This document shows, one piece after another, positions 1-9,639 of a stretch of 64,000 bases of DNA. The stretch is from Gambelia wislizenii (taxonomy: Eukaryota > Chordata > Lepidosauria > Squamata > Crotaphytidae): positions 209,916,645-209,980,644 of the forward strand of contig JAUMIR010000005.1 of NCBI GenBank assembly GCA_030847615.1, in the 5' to 3' direction. The position numbers and the translations under genes were made by a program. Below the pieces are notes generated by a model, which saw nothing but the letters and a program-made list of their open reading frames with translations, ran no database searches and was not told the DNA's origin. Position 1 is the stretch's first letter. Each line of letters opens with the position of its first letter.

Positions 1-245
1 GTCCCGCAGCTGCTAAAGTTCAAAATGAGCTCAAGATCACTAGAGAGGTTAAAAACAATAACAAGGGTTGTTTTTTTGTTTTTGTTTTTGTTTTGCTATG
101 TTTGGAGCAAAAGGAAGAACAATAACATGGTAGGGCCACTGCATAAAGATTGTAAAATGCTAATAGTGGAGGGAGGGAAATCTGAACTGTTTAATACCTT
201 CTTTGCCTCAGTTTTCAGTTTTCTCCCACAAACACAAAACAGTGT
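1..245 (+). mobile_element. CR1 LINE fragment cut by the window edge
   Basis: This stretch matches, with many changes, the segment at 2592-2790 that belongs to a longer CR1 copy: both share the words AATGAGCTCA, CTAGAGAGGTTAA and GGTAGGGCCACT in the same order. It is therefore a second piece of CR1 ORF2 on the plus strand. A T-rich expansion near 69-95 interrupts it. No open frame of use remains. Its right end is cut by the hAT-type element that starts at 253. Confidence 0.6.
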
Positions 246-359
246 TCTAATGCAGTGGCTCTTAATTTTTTTTATTTTTTTATTTATTTTTTGCCAGGGG
301 ACCCCCTTTAAATATCTTTTGTTGCCATGGACCTGCAAGACTTAACTCAAGATTTAAAA

Positions 360-398
<39 letters not shown>

Positions 399-634
399 CT
401 TCTCTCAGAAGCACTGATGAGAGAGGGAACTTTTCTCCTGCTTCCTCCTGCAAGTTTGTGGCTGGAGTGGATTGAATGGCAATGCTCAGGCCATGTCAGC
501 CAGCCTTGGCACATGTCACATGGCTACTCTACTGCAGTCAGGAGGTGGGTCAAACAGCCTTCCGAGACCCCCTGTGAGGACATTGCAGTCCCTGGGGATC
601 CCCAGACCACAGCTTATGGACCCCTGATCTAATG
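245..634 (-). mobile_element. hAT-type non-autonomous DNA transposon with 8-bp target duplication
   Basis: The element runs from about 253 (CAGTGGCTCTTAA) to 626. It is flanked by near-identical 8-bp direct repeats, TTCTAATG at 245-252 and ATCTAATG at 627-634; 8-bp duplications and CAG-type ends are the hAT signature. The right part, reverse-complemented, resembles the element starting at 32742 (TTAACTTGTGG, GTCCTCACAGGG), so the orientation is called minus. An (ATA)n tract lies at 361-397. It has no transposase and depended on one supplied elsewhere. Confidence 0.65.
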
Positions 635-965
635 TATCAGCTGCATTTTCATCACAAAGGTTCTTTACATTCTTCTTTTTCTATAGTTAGCTTGGACCAT
701 CTAACTCCCACACTCTGGCCCAAAGCATCTTTCTTTCTGGAGCTTTTTTTTTCCCTGGCAAAGTGATGTGTGGGGAGTGGGACTACAAACATGAGGATGT
801 TGGTAGAAAATAACTTTGTGTTCCTTCATATTGCTTCCAGACTATCCACAATGTCCCTTAAACAACATTAAAAGACATGATGAAATGGAAAGGTTATTGT
901 GGGGGGGGGGGGAAGCTATGTAGGAGAAACACAATGTGATGAAATTTAGTGCAATAGCTTTTAGG
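635..965. other. Unassigned AT-rich sequence
   Basis: No gene, RNA or clear repeat is seen here. There are homopolymer G tracts at about 901-912 and 965-972, the second at the start of a segment that recurs at 4450. Confidence 0.5.
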
Positions 966-969
966 GGGG

Positions 970-1432
970 GGGAATGAAAATAATGTGAGAAAAAAGCAAT
1001 TCTCTCCACAAAAGCTCTTATGTCAGATGCAATTGATTAAGAAAATATTTTTTTAATTTTGTGACTTTAAGAACTTTTTACATAAGGAGACTTTCAAAAA
1101 GTGTTGTAGATAAAGCTTCTCAACTCTGGACCTTCACCAGAACATGGTACACTCACTTCTGGCAGTGAGAACTAAATTTGAAGGGAAGAATTTAAAAGCA
1201 GAATTTGTTTCAAATTGGTCACATCAGAAATGTTGGAAACGCAGCAGGGACTCCATTTCGGATGATGCCATCCCTCTGGCAAAATCGTCCATGTCACTTC
1301 CATGTAGGATTGGAGCCGGCCGTGCCAACATTAAAAAATATTAGGGGACTGAGAGAGGATATGTGGAAGAACAGCTATATAGTACAAAGACAATATGAAC
1401 CTATTAACAAGATTTATTGTGATTGCCTTTAG
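970..1432. repeat. Left copy of a long direct repeat flanking the CR1
   Basis: This segment and 4448-4680 align over most of their length in the same orientation. Shared landmarks are AATGAAAATAATGTGA, ATTGATTAAGAAAAT, CTTTTT/GTACATAAG, and the ending TTAGAAAAA. The left copy is longer because about 200 bp near 1140-1345 are inserted. That insert includes a stretch (GGATGATGCCATCCCTCT) shared with the foldback element at 30798. The right copy starts directly after the CR1 tail, so the two copies bracket the CR1. Confidence 0.5.
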
Positions 1433-1738
1433 AAAAAGAACTGATTTCAATAAACTCAGGGAAATACTGGGGGTGATCCCATGGTCAGGAATACTAAAAG
1501 AGAAGAGACCTCAAGACGGATGGGACTTTCTCAAAAGGGAGATACTGAAGGCACAATTTCAAACAGTACCACTGAGAAAGAAAAATGGGAGGTGTCTCAA
1601 GAAACCAATGGATGACTAAAGAACTTTCAACGGAGCTAAGTTTTAAACAGAACATGTATAGGAAATAGAAAAAGGGGGAAATCACCAATGAATAATTCAA
1701 ACAGATAGCGAACACGTGTAGGAGTAAAGTCAGAAAAG

Positions 1739-2589
1739 GAATTAATTATAAAAGCTATTCAAGAGAAAAACATGATAAAGGGTATTACAAGCAAAATATA
1801 TAAAATGTTAATGGATAATGAAGAAGTACAAGATTATTTAAAAGATGTTTGGGAAACAGATGTAGCAACTGTAATAGACAAATCTAAGTGGGAAAAAATA
1901 TGGAATATGCAACATTTGAAAACATTATCAGTAAGAATAAAAGAAAATTACGATAAGATTATATGGAGGTGGTATTTAACTCCAGTAAGATTGAATCAAA
2001 TAGATAAAAAGTATTCAGCATAGTGTTGGAGGGGATGCCAAGAACTGGGAACATATATGCATATATGGTGGGATTGCAAATATGTACAGAAATTTTGGAA
2101 AATAGTAATGAAGGAAATAAGTGAAATACTGGAGATAAATATACCTTTAAGCCCTGAAATAGCATTATTATCATATTGTGAAAAAATACAAGAATCTCAA
2201 ATTGTTAAGGATTTGCTAACAAATTTGCTGACAGCAGCAAGGTTAATAATAGCAAAGAAATGGAAAATACAAGGTGAATACAAAATAGAAGAATGGTATG
2301 ACGAAGTATGGAATATAGCTATAAATGAGAAATTAACAAATATGGTTAAGGGGAAAAAAGGAGGGTTAAATAAGAATGTTTATGGTGAAAAATGGAGTAA
2401 ATTTTTAGAATTTGTATTAATAAAGGGGAGAGGAAGCAAACCTGAGTTGGAAACAATGATATTTTGGAAAGAGGGATGAATGTAAAGGAAAGTCCCTCGA
2501 TGGAGGGAATCACTGTCATATATGTTTGTTAAGTTTTATTGTATGTTTTTTTTATTTTAAAAAATTAATAAAATCATTATTAAAAAAAA
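1739..2589 (+). mobile_element. 5'-truncated L1 inserted in the CR1
   Basis: Two frames, 1772-2023 and 2057-2479, encode the C-terminal end of L1 ORF2. WRWYLTPVRLNQ and HIWWDCKYVQKFWK match the full L1 at 42.5 kb (WMRWYLTPVNLA, HIWWRCNKAVKFWG). A stop between the two frames breaks it. The 3' end has an A tail at about 2580-2590. The target-site duplication AAGTCAGAAAAG lies before (about 1727-1738) and after (about 2590-2601). The CR1 reading continues on both sides, so the L1 is the later arrival. Confidence 0.85.
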
Positions 2590-2945
2590 AAGTCAGAAAA
2601 GCTAAAGCGCAGAATGAGCTCAGGCTTCCTAGAGAGGTTAAGAACAATAAAAGGGGTATTTTTGGGGTATGTCCGCAGCAAAAGGAAGAAGAAGGAAATG
2701 GTAGGGCCACTACGTGGAGAAGATGGCAAAATGCTAACGGGACAGAGAAAAGGCAGAATTACTCAACACCTTCTTTGCCTCAGTGTTTTCAGAAAAGGAA
2801 ACGGATGACCAACCTGAGGAATGGGACTGAGGACACAATAGGGGAAATCCAGCACAGAATAAGCAAAGAGGAAGTACAGGAATACCTTCTCAATCTAAAT
2901 GAATTTAAATCTCCAGGACCAGATGAACTACATCCAAGAGTATGA
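2526..2945 (+). pseudogene. CR1 ORF2 fragment, fingers region
   Basis: This open stretch holds the part of CR1 ORF2 just before and at the start of the reverse transcriptase, including SPGPDELHPRV, the conserved entry to the RT fingers. It stops at a TGA directly after that motif. The first residues come from the inserted L1 tail and do not belong to CR1. The product would have been the cytoplasmic ribonucleoprotein enzyme that copies CR1 RNA at the target site; this copy cannot make it. Confidence 0.7.
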
Positions 2946-3296
2946 AAAGAGCTGGCAAATGTAATCTCAGAGCCATTGGCAATAATCTTTGAGAACTCCT
3001 GGAGAACAGGAGAAGTCCCAGCAGACTGGAGGAGGGCAAACGTTGTCCCCATCTTCAAAAAGGGAAAAAAGAGGATCCCAACAATTATCATCCAGTTAGT
3101 CTGACATCAATACCAGGGAATACTAGAGCAGATCATTAAACAGAGAGTCTGTGAACATTTAGAAGGCAATGCCATAATCACAAAAAGTCAACATGGGCTT
3201 CAGAGAAACAAGTCATGCCAGACTAATCTGATCCCTTTTTTTTAAATAAAGTTACCAGCTTGGTAGATGAAGGGAACACTGTAGATATCGCATACC

Positions 3297-4361
3297 TTGA
3301 TTTCAGTAAGGCCTTTGACAAGGTTCCCCATGACATTCTTGCAAAAAAAGCTTGTAAAATGGGGGCTAGACAAGTCAACTGTTAAATGGATTTGTAATTG
3401 GTTGACTGGCCAAACCCAAAGGCTGCTCTGCACTGGCTCCTTTTCATCTTGGAAAGATGTGACCAGTGGGGTGCCACAGGGTTCTGTCCTGGGCCCAGTG
3501 CTATTCAACATCTTTATCAATGACTTGGATGAGGGAATTAGGGGCATACTTATCAAATTTGCAGATGACACCAAATTAGGAGGAGTAGCTAATACCCTAG
3601 AGGACAGGATCAAAATTCAAAATGACCTGGATAGACTGGAGGACTGGGCCAAAGCTAATAAAAAGGAAATTCAATACAGAGAAATGTAAGGTACTGCATT
3701 TAGGGCGGAAAAGCAAAATGCACAGATACAGGATGGGGGAGACCTGGCTAAACGAGACTATGTGCAAAAGGGATCTAGGAGTCCTAGTAGACCACAAGTT
3801 GAACATGAGTCAACAGTGTGATGTGGCAGCTGAAAAAGCCAATGTGATTTTGGGCTGCATCAATAGAAGTATAGTGTCTAGATCAAGGAAAGTAATAGTG
3901 CCACTCTGTTCTGCCTTGGTCAGGCCTCATCTAGAATACTGTGGGCAGTTCTGGGCACCACAATTCAAAAAGGATATTGACAGATTGGAGTGTGTCCAGA
4001 GAAGGGCGACTAAAATGGTGAAAGGTCTGGAAACCATGCTTTATGAGGAAAAACTTAGGGAGCTGGGTATGTTTAGCCTGGAAAAAAGACAATTAGGGGG
4101 CGATATGATAGCCTTGTTTAAGTATTTGAAGGGTGTCACATTGAGGATGGAGCAGGCTTGTTTTCTGCTGCTCTAGAGACTAGAACACAGAACAATGGGT
4201 GCAAACTCCAGGAACAGGGATTCCACCTCAACATTAGGAGGAACTTTTTGACAGTAAGAGCTGTTTGGCAGTGGAACGCACTCCCTCGGAGCATGGTGGG
4301 GTCTCCTTCCTTGGAGATCTTTAAACAGAGGCTGGATGGCCATCTGTCAGGGATGCTTTGA
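3297..4361 (+). pseudogene. CR1 ORF2 reverse transcriptase, frameshifted remains
   Basis: Three overlapping frames (3297-3689, 3622-4176, 4158-4361) together carry the RT palm and thumb. DFSKAFD-like sequence (about 3300, degenerate), GVPQGSVLGPVL, FADDTKL with both catalytic aspartates, then HLEYCGQFWAP, RRATKMVKGLE and EKRQLGGDMIALFKYLKG are visible. At least two frameshifts separate them. CR1 proteins are about 900-1000 residues, so even when joined this is a fragment. Confidence 0.85.
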
Positions 4362-4450
4362 TTGTGTATTCCTGCATGGCAGGTGGTTGGACTGGATGGC
4401 CCTCGTGGTCTCTTCCAACTCTACAATTCTATGATTCTATGATTCTATGA
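4361..4450 (+). repeat. CR1 3' UTR with ATTCTATG octamer tail
   Basis: The sequence from GGTTGGACTGGATGGCC to the repeated ATTCTATG is the standard 3' end of CR1 elements, which is the recognition site for their own reverse transcriptase and replaces a poly(A) tail. About three octamers are present. Confidence 0.9.
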
Positions 4451-4680
4451 AAAAGAAATGAAAATAATGTGAAAGAAATGTTTAATGTCAAATGGCATTG
4501 ATTAAGAAAATGTGTTTTTTCCCCCATTGTGGTATTAAGACTTTTGTACATAAGTAGGGTCTTGGGAAGACCAGTGAATGAAGCTTGCTGACCCTGGTAC
4601 TCTGCTGAAGAGAAAGAATGGAACAAAGTTTTAACCAATTGACAGGATTTACTGCAACTGCCATTAGAAAAATAAATAAA
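4448..4680. repeat. Right copy of the long direct repeat flanking the CR1
   Basis: It begins exactly after the CR1 octamer tail and aligns with 970-1432. See that entry for the landmarks. Divergence between the copies is high, so the duplication is old. Confidence 0.5.
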
Positions 4681-4686
4681 TGAAAA

Positions 4687-4740
4687 TCATAGAATCATAG
4701 AATCATAGAGTCGGAAGAGACCTGATAGCAATCATAGAGG
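4687..4740 (-). mobile_element. CR1 3' end fragment, opposite strand
   Basis: AATCATAGAATCATAGAATC followed by GGAAGAGACC is the reverse complement of a CR1 octamer tail and the 3' UTR next to it. Only about 50 bp remain. Confidence 0.75.
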
Positions 4741-4814
4741 GACATTTTCACACCAGATATGTCAGAATCATACTCATGTGTAGCACTGATTATCAATTAT
4801 GCATGGTTTGTTTG

Positions 4815-4985
4815 TTTGATTAATTTCGTTTATATGCCGCCTTTCTCTCAAGATGGGACCCAAGGTGGTTTCCATAAAACTACCGATTAAAAATACAATA
4901 TATACAATTAAAATATTAAAAAACCAGATGAAAACATATAAAATCTAAAACATACCAAATAAAACAAGCCCTGCTACTTATACAT
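4815..4985 (-). mobile_element. L2-type LINE 3' tail fragment
   Basis: TATGCCGCCTTTCTC followed by an A-rich stretch resembles the reverse complement of the L2/SINE 3' tail common in reptiles (ACTCAAGGTGG form), which recurs in longer form at 60640-60700. No coding part is left here. Confidence 0.5.
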
Positions 4986-5107
4986 TTATTCCAAACATCT
5001 CAACAATAATGAAGCCATTATAGGAATCACATCTTGAAGCCACAAGCTGGGTTTTTCCTCAGCTTGTCCACAGGAATTTCAGTTAACTAAACAGGCCCTT
5101 ACTAGGA

Positions 5108-5302
5108 ACAGACACCCCCCCCCGGATCTTGAAGAATGGTAGATCCGGGGGGGGTGTTTTAATGATGGGCATGGAAATGAGCGCAGGGGTTGGCCAGGGC
5201 GTGGATACGCCCTGGTCAAGAGGAGTCAGGGGCGGGGCTGAGGCAGGGCCTATTTTACCCCTTGCCGCCCCTGGCTTCCTCCTCTTTTCCACTGGATCGA
5301 AA
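5108..5302 (+). repeat. Ngaro split repeat A1 (left end)
   Basis: This 195-bp block recurs at 10722-10917 with few differences, ending at CCACTGGATCGAAA in both. It starts with a C-rich/G-rich hairpin at about 5108-5156: CCCCGGATCT pairs with AGATCCGGGG across an 11-base loop (TGAAGAATGGT). It forms the left terminus of the element. Confidence 0.92.
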
Positions 5303-5499
5303 GAAGGAGGAACGTCGGTCTTTCCTACTTGCTTCAGCCACGAGGGAGAGCTAAGTTGGCTGGGCTGTGTTTGGGGTTTTGTATGATTGCCAGCAGCCCA
5401 GCTGTGCAGTTGTTTTATTTAAATGTATTGGTGATTGAGTGCTGATTGCTGATTGTTGATTTTGTCTTTTAAATGGTGTTGGGGAGTCTGTCCTTTGTT

Positions 5500-5790
5500 C
5501 TCTTCGCCACGTAGTCGCTTCCCTCCCCCCAGCTTACCCGTCCTTTTCTCACTGCCTTGTTCACTTGAGCCTTTAATCAATTGCTTGCCTTTGGATTAGT
5601 TGTTTTAACTTTTGATTGATTATTTTAAATTTGATTGTTTACTTGGGAGTCCTTTGTTCTCTTCGCCACGTGGTCTCTCTCCCTCCCCCTCCCCTCTCTC
5701 TCTTGGTTAATCAATCTCTCCTTGATTAATTAATTAATTAATTAATTAAACTCCTTGGTTTAATCGTATTTTGGTGTTTTACTTGTTGCT
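5500..5790 (+). promoter_or_regulatory. Ngaro leader, pyrimidine-rich
   Basis: Between repeat A1 and the gag region lies a T/C-rich leader. The word CCTTTGTTCTCTTCGCCACGT occurs in two forms (about 5490 and 5650), within a partial duplication of roughly 160 bp. A (TTAA)n run is at about 5727-5748. It probably contains the 5' untranslated region and promoter, but no TATA box is assigned. Confidence 0.4.
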
Positions 5791-5839
5791 TGTTGCTTGC
5801 TCCTGCTCGCACCCCCCCCTTTCGGGGCCCGCCGCCCAG

Positions 5840-6180
5840 CGCAGTTCGCCGCCCAGCGCGCCCACCGCGGCTGCTGTGGCTGCCCTGCCACCTCCCTGCT
5901 CGGCTTCTGCTCATCCCCCCAGCCCTCGGGGCCCGCCGCCCAGCGTGGTTCACCGCCCAGCGCGCCCACTGCGGCTGCTGCGGCTGCCCTGCCACCTCCC
6001 TGCTCGGGCCTTGGGCCCGCCCAGTGCGCCTGCTGCTTTCCGCCTGGGCCTTGGGTCCGCAGCACAGCGCACCCACCGTGGCTGCTGTGGCTGCCCTGCC
6101 GCCTCCCTGTTCAGGCCTTGGGCCCGCCCAGTGCGCCCGCTGCCTTCCACCTGGGCCTTGGGTCCGCCGCACAGCGCGCC
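5840..6180 (+). repeat. GC-rich tandem repeat upstream of gag, about 110-bp unit, three copies
   Basis: The core GCTGCCCTGCC(A/G)CCTCCCTG recurs at about 5877, 5984 and 6089 with surrounding CGCGCCCACC...GGCTGCTG, giving roughly 110-bp units. Because 110 is not a multiple of three, and stops are rare in this composition, the block is open in most frames on both strands. Those frames look like chance, not protein. Confidence 0.75.
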
Positions 6181-6263
6181 TGCCATGGTGGCTGCAGCCT
6201 CCTCCTGGGGCTTCCTCTCCTCGCCCCTCGTCGCTCGCCCCCCCACCCCAAGCACTCCGACCA

Positions 6264-7147
6264 ATGGGATGTTTGGTTGGTACCCAGGTTTTCAGGGTGG
6301 TGGGCCTGTTCTGCCTATGGGTTTCCCCCTATGGGGTGAACCCCCTGGGGTTGCCTCCAGCTGGAGGCCAAGCCCCAATGGGCCTTCCTCATATTCCTAT
6401 AGGTCTGGAGCAGGCCCCCGCCCTAGGGGAACATTTGGCCCAGGCCACTAAAGACAAAATTCTGAAAGGGGAATTTGTTGACATTTTCTCACTTCTTTTC
6501 CGTGAACTGGACAAGAAGGAGAGAGAGGAATTGGATGATAGGGAGAAGGAGAAGATTAAACGGAGACGGGTTGATAGGACATGGTCCAATTGGTTGGCAG
6601 GCTTCCTCATTTATGCAGGTGTGGTTTCCCACAGCCAGCCCCATAAGTCTTATGCCCTCATAAGATACCTGGACATTATATACAGGGCCTATGTGGATTT
6701 TGCAGGCCTGGTTTGGCTGCAATATGACGAGTCATTTAGGCAAATGGCAGCTTCCTGTCCCACATTGAGATGGGACGTGATCAACTCGCACCTGTGGTTG
6801 CAGATTATGTCCCCAAGCTGCCCTGTACTGGGGGAAAGAGCTCAGAGCGGGCATCTGTTGCAGAATGCCGACCCGGCAGCATTCCACGCCAATCTTCTCT
6901 ATCATCACAGCCGGTGACGCCTAATCGCCGGCTGCTATGCTGGGAGTTCGGGTATAGGGGGGCGTGTTCTCGCCGCCCCTGCTCCTTTCGTCACGAGTGC
7001 TCCATATGTGGCGGAGGACACTCATTTCGCAATTGCCCCAAGGGGAAGGGACAATTTGGCAAGGAGCAACAAGGAGGGAGGAGGGGCCCAAACAACCCAG
7101 GCCCAAACAGCCCTGCCTTGCAGGGAAAAGGGGCCCAGCCCAATTAG
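6264..7147 (+). pseudogene. gag: Ngaro gag-like protein with CCCH and CCHC zinc fingers, one frameshift
   Basis: The conserved part opens at the ATG at 6264 and continues in that frame to a stop at 6917. It has a charged coiled stretch (KKEREELDDREKEKIKRRR) and a gag core with TWSNWLAGFLIYAG and YLDIIYRAYVDFAG. The last third is found in another frame, to 7147. There lie a CCCH-like finger (CWEFGYRG...CSFRHEC) and a zinc knuckle CSICGGGHSFRNC. The frame change falls at about 6850-6905, so a single-base indel probably broke the gene. The protein would bind the element's RNA in a particle. Frames that run upstream of 6264 come from the GC-rich tandem repeat. Confidence 0.8.
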
Positions 7148-8703
7148 GCTGGACGTCCTTGCCGCCTGGCTGTGTAATTACCCGGACCAGTCGGCAGCTC
7201 AATACTTATGGGATGGTTTTCATGAGGGTTTTCGCATCCCTTATCAAGGGGTGCGCAGGCCTTACATGGCACCCAACCTTAAATCAGTTCATGGTATGGA
7301 ACATGTGGTCAGGCAAAAAATTCAGAAGGAGGTTGCGGAGGGCCGGGTCTTGGGCCCATTTGTTGACCAGCCCTCCCCTTGCTTACGTGTCTCGCCTTTG
7401 GGCATAGTCCCTCAGAAGACACCGGGCGAGTTTCGACTAATACATCATCCCTCTTACCCGAGGGGGACAGTCAATTAATGATTTCATCCCACAGGAATTA
7501 TGTACTGTTCATTACACTTCATTCGACACGGCCATTAGAGTGGTTAGACGGCACGGCCTTGGTGCTGAACTGGCTAAGTGTGATATCAAATCAGCATTTC
7601 GCCTCTTACCAGTGCACCCCAACGATTTCGAGCTGCTGGGCTTCTCATTCGAGGGCTTATATTACATGGACCGGGCAATACCTATGGGCTGCTCAGTCTC
7701 TTGCGCAGCCTTTGAGAAGTTCAGTACCTTTTTGGAATGGGCTGTTAAGCATCAGACGGGACATCGAGGGGTGGTGCATTACCTGGATGATTTTCTTTTT
7801 GTTGGTCGGTTCGGCTCTGGGGTCTGCCACTCCCTGATGGAGCAATTCCAAGCCCTTATGGCCAAATTTGGGGTTCCCCTTGCTCAGGAAAAGACAGAGG
7901 GCCTGAGTACTCGATTGGCATTTTTCGGCATTGAAATTGACACGATTGATCAATTCTGTAGGCTCCCCTCGGGTAAGATTGATGATCTTATGAACAGGGT
8001 TTCCAATTTTCTGCAGCGTAAAAAAGCCACTCTCAAGGAATTTCAGGAACTGATTGGCCACTTGAATTTTGTATGCAAAGTGATTGCTCCGGGTAGAGCC
8101 TTCTTACGGCACCTATGTGACGCCACAGCGGGGATTTCTTTACCACACCACAGTGTTAGGATTACCCGAGAAATAAAGCTGGATTTGGACGTATGGTATA
8201 GTTTTCTGCAGCAGTACAATGGTGTGTCCTTTTGGAGGGAGGATTTACGTTTAGGGGATGCCCTTAAGGTGTCTTCCGATGCTGCCGGATCCATGCGCTT
8301 TGGAGTTTATTTTGCCGGCAGATGGTGCGCCGAACGCTGGCCACGCTCCTGGACTGGTACGGGCCTCACTGCTGACCTTACCTTCTTGGAACTTTTCCCT
8401 ATACTAGTCGCTGTTAAGCTGTGGCCACATGATTTTGCAAATTCCACAGTCCGCTTTTGGTGCGATAACATGGCCACTGTTCAAGTAGTCAATTCCCTCA
8501 CTTCCAGGTCCAAACGGGTCATGACAGTAGTTAGAGCATTTACACTCCAGTGCTTGAAGTATAACATTCTGTTTACGGCATCCCATGTGGCGGGAGTGGA
8601 CAACGGCATCGCTGATGCTCTCTCCCGTATGCAGATGGATCGCTTCAGGCAATTAGCTCCAGGCGCTGTCGAGATGCCGGACCCGATGCTGGAGGAGTTG
8701 TAG
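7135..8703 (+). pseudogene. pol: Ngaro reverse transcriptase-RNase H, one frameshift
   Basis: The protein opens in the frame ending at 7478 (IRLDVLAAWLCNYPDQ, then GIVPQKTPGEFRLIHHPSYPRG). It continues in the next frame from about 7465 to the stop at 8703. The shift sits in the G5 run at 7462-7466, where one extra base would explain it. In the 387-codon part counted from 7540, RT palm aspartates are D15 (KCDIKSAF) and D83/D84 (YLDDFLF). RNase H shows its D-E-D-D set: D247 (SSDAAG), E284 (FLELFP), D309 (WCDN), D359 (GIADALSR). The start overlaps gag, so it was probably made by frameshifting or reinitiation. The enzyme turns element RNA into DNA. No methyltransferase domain is seen. Confidence 0.9.
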
Positions 8704-9614
8704 GAGCTTGGACTAGAGAAATAGTTAAGGCTATCAGCCTCTCCATCGCCCCCAGCACCAGAAGGGTATATAAGCGAGCCATTCGGGAATTCTTTGAGTT
8801 TCGGACCTCTGAGCATCTACCTAACTCCTGGCCGGTACCAGTCCCTCACCTTCTTCATTTCTGTGTCTCCCTTAAGGAGAAGGGCCTTGCCCCCCAATCA
8901 ATTCGATCCGGGCTGGCTGCCTTGGCCTTTTGGAGCAAGGCTCAAGGTTTGCAGGACAACACTTCGGACTTTAGGATTAGGAAGGCACTGGAGAGATGGG
9001 CCAGACAGCGCGGCAAGGCAATGGACGATAGGCAACCCCTCTTCCCCGCTATTCTTAAGGGCCTTTTCCAGCTGTGGCCCAGTCTCTGTACATCACCATT
9101 CGAGGTGGCCTTGCTCCACGCGGCGGCCTTGATGGCCTTTTTCGGCGCCTTACGCATCAGCGAGCTTGTGGTGGCGTCCAAAAAGGATACGGCTGGCCTT
9201 GCCCTCAAGGTCGGTGACATCATCATGAGTGCCAAGTCAGTTACCATAACGATTAGGCGGTCAAAGACTGACCAGATGGGTAAAGGCTCGAGCATTATGT
9301 TGCGTGAGTGCCACGACAGGTCTCTCTGCCCGGTGGTTGCTCTTAGCGAGTATTTGAAATTGCGGCCTCTTAAGCCAGGCCCCCTCTTTTGCCACACTGA
9401 TGGGTCTCCTCTCACAGGGTATCAATTTTGGGCTGTCACAAACAAAGCCCTAGCACACCTGGGTTTGGGTGGTGTACGTTTCTGCTCACACTCCTTTAGA
9501 ATAGGGGCAGCTTCCATGGCCGCCGCTATGGGGATGCAGCCGGAGGCCATTAAGAGGTTGGGGCGCTGGAAATCAGCTGCTTACAAGGGCTATGTCCGTC
9601 CGATTTGCAATTGA
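8673..9614 (+). CDS. Ngaro tyrosine recombinase
   Basis: This enzyme integrates the circular DNA copy by strand exchange. The frame is open through the end of the RNase H gene; the homologous N-terminal domain begins near 8700 (TREIVKAISLSIAPSTRRVYKR form), ahead of the first in-frame ATG at 8922, so translation is likely by overlap or splicing. Numbered from 8922, the catalytic set is visible: Arg78 in LRISEL, His190 and Arg193 in HSFR, the HxxR box, Trp216 in GRWKS, and the nucleophile Tyr224 in GYVRP. The N-terminal SAM-like DNA-binding domain covers roughly 8700-8990. No stop interrupts it, so the recombinase may be intact. Confidence 0.9.
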   Translation, partial: DAGPDAGGVVGAWTREIVKAISLSIAPSTRRVYKRAIREFFEFRTSEHLPNSWPVPVPHLLHFCVSLKEKGLAPQSIRSGLAALAFWSKAQGLQDNTSDFRIRKALERWARQRGKAMDDRQPLFPAILKGLFQLWPSLCTSPFEVALLHAAALMAFFGALRISELVVASKKDTAGLALKVGDIIMSAKSVTITIRRSKTDQMGKGSSIMLRECHDRSLCPVVALSEYLKLRPLKPGPLFCHTDGSPLTGYQFWAVTNKALAHLGLGGVRFCSHSFRIGAASMAAAMGMQPEAIKRLGRWKSAAYKGYVRPICN

Positions 9615-9639
9615 CTATGTCTGTGGTCTTGTCCTGTGA

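Larger units (their letters stand above)
1433..4450 (+). mobile_element. CR1 LINE, interrupted by an L1
   Basis: This is a 5'-truncated CR1 retrotransposon. Reading through frameshifts it shows CR1 ORF2 landmarks in order: a pre-RT segment with LREILGVIPW (about 1455), SPGPDELHPRV (about 2910), GVPQGSVLGPVLFN (about 3470), the catalytic FADDTKL (about 3558) and HLEYCGQFWAP (about 3930). It ends in the CR1 3' UTR, GGACTGGATGGCCCTCGTGG, followed by the diagnostic repeated ATTCTATG octamer to about 4450. Several stops and frameshifts make it non-coding. The L1 at 1739-2589 splits it. Confidence 0.9.

Noticed and set aside
4430..4450. Short regular repeats that could be taken for a CRISPR-like array
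   Set aside because: They are the CR1 octamer tail; no spacers, and the genome is vertebrate.
5738..6451. Several long overlapping frames on both strands
   Set aside because: They fall in the GC-rich tandem repeat where stops are rare; the repeat rotates frame and none shows a domain.
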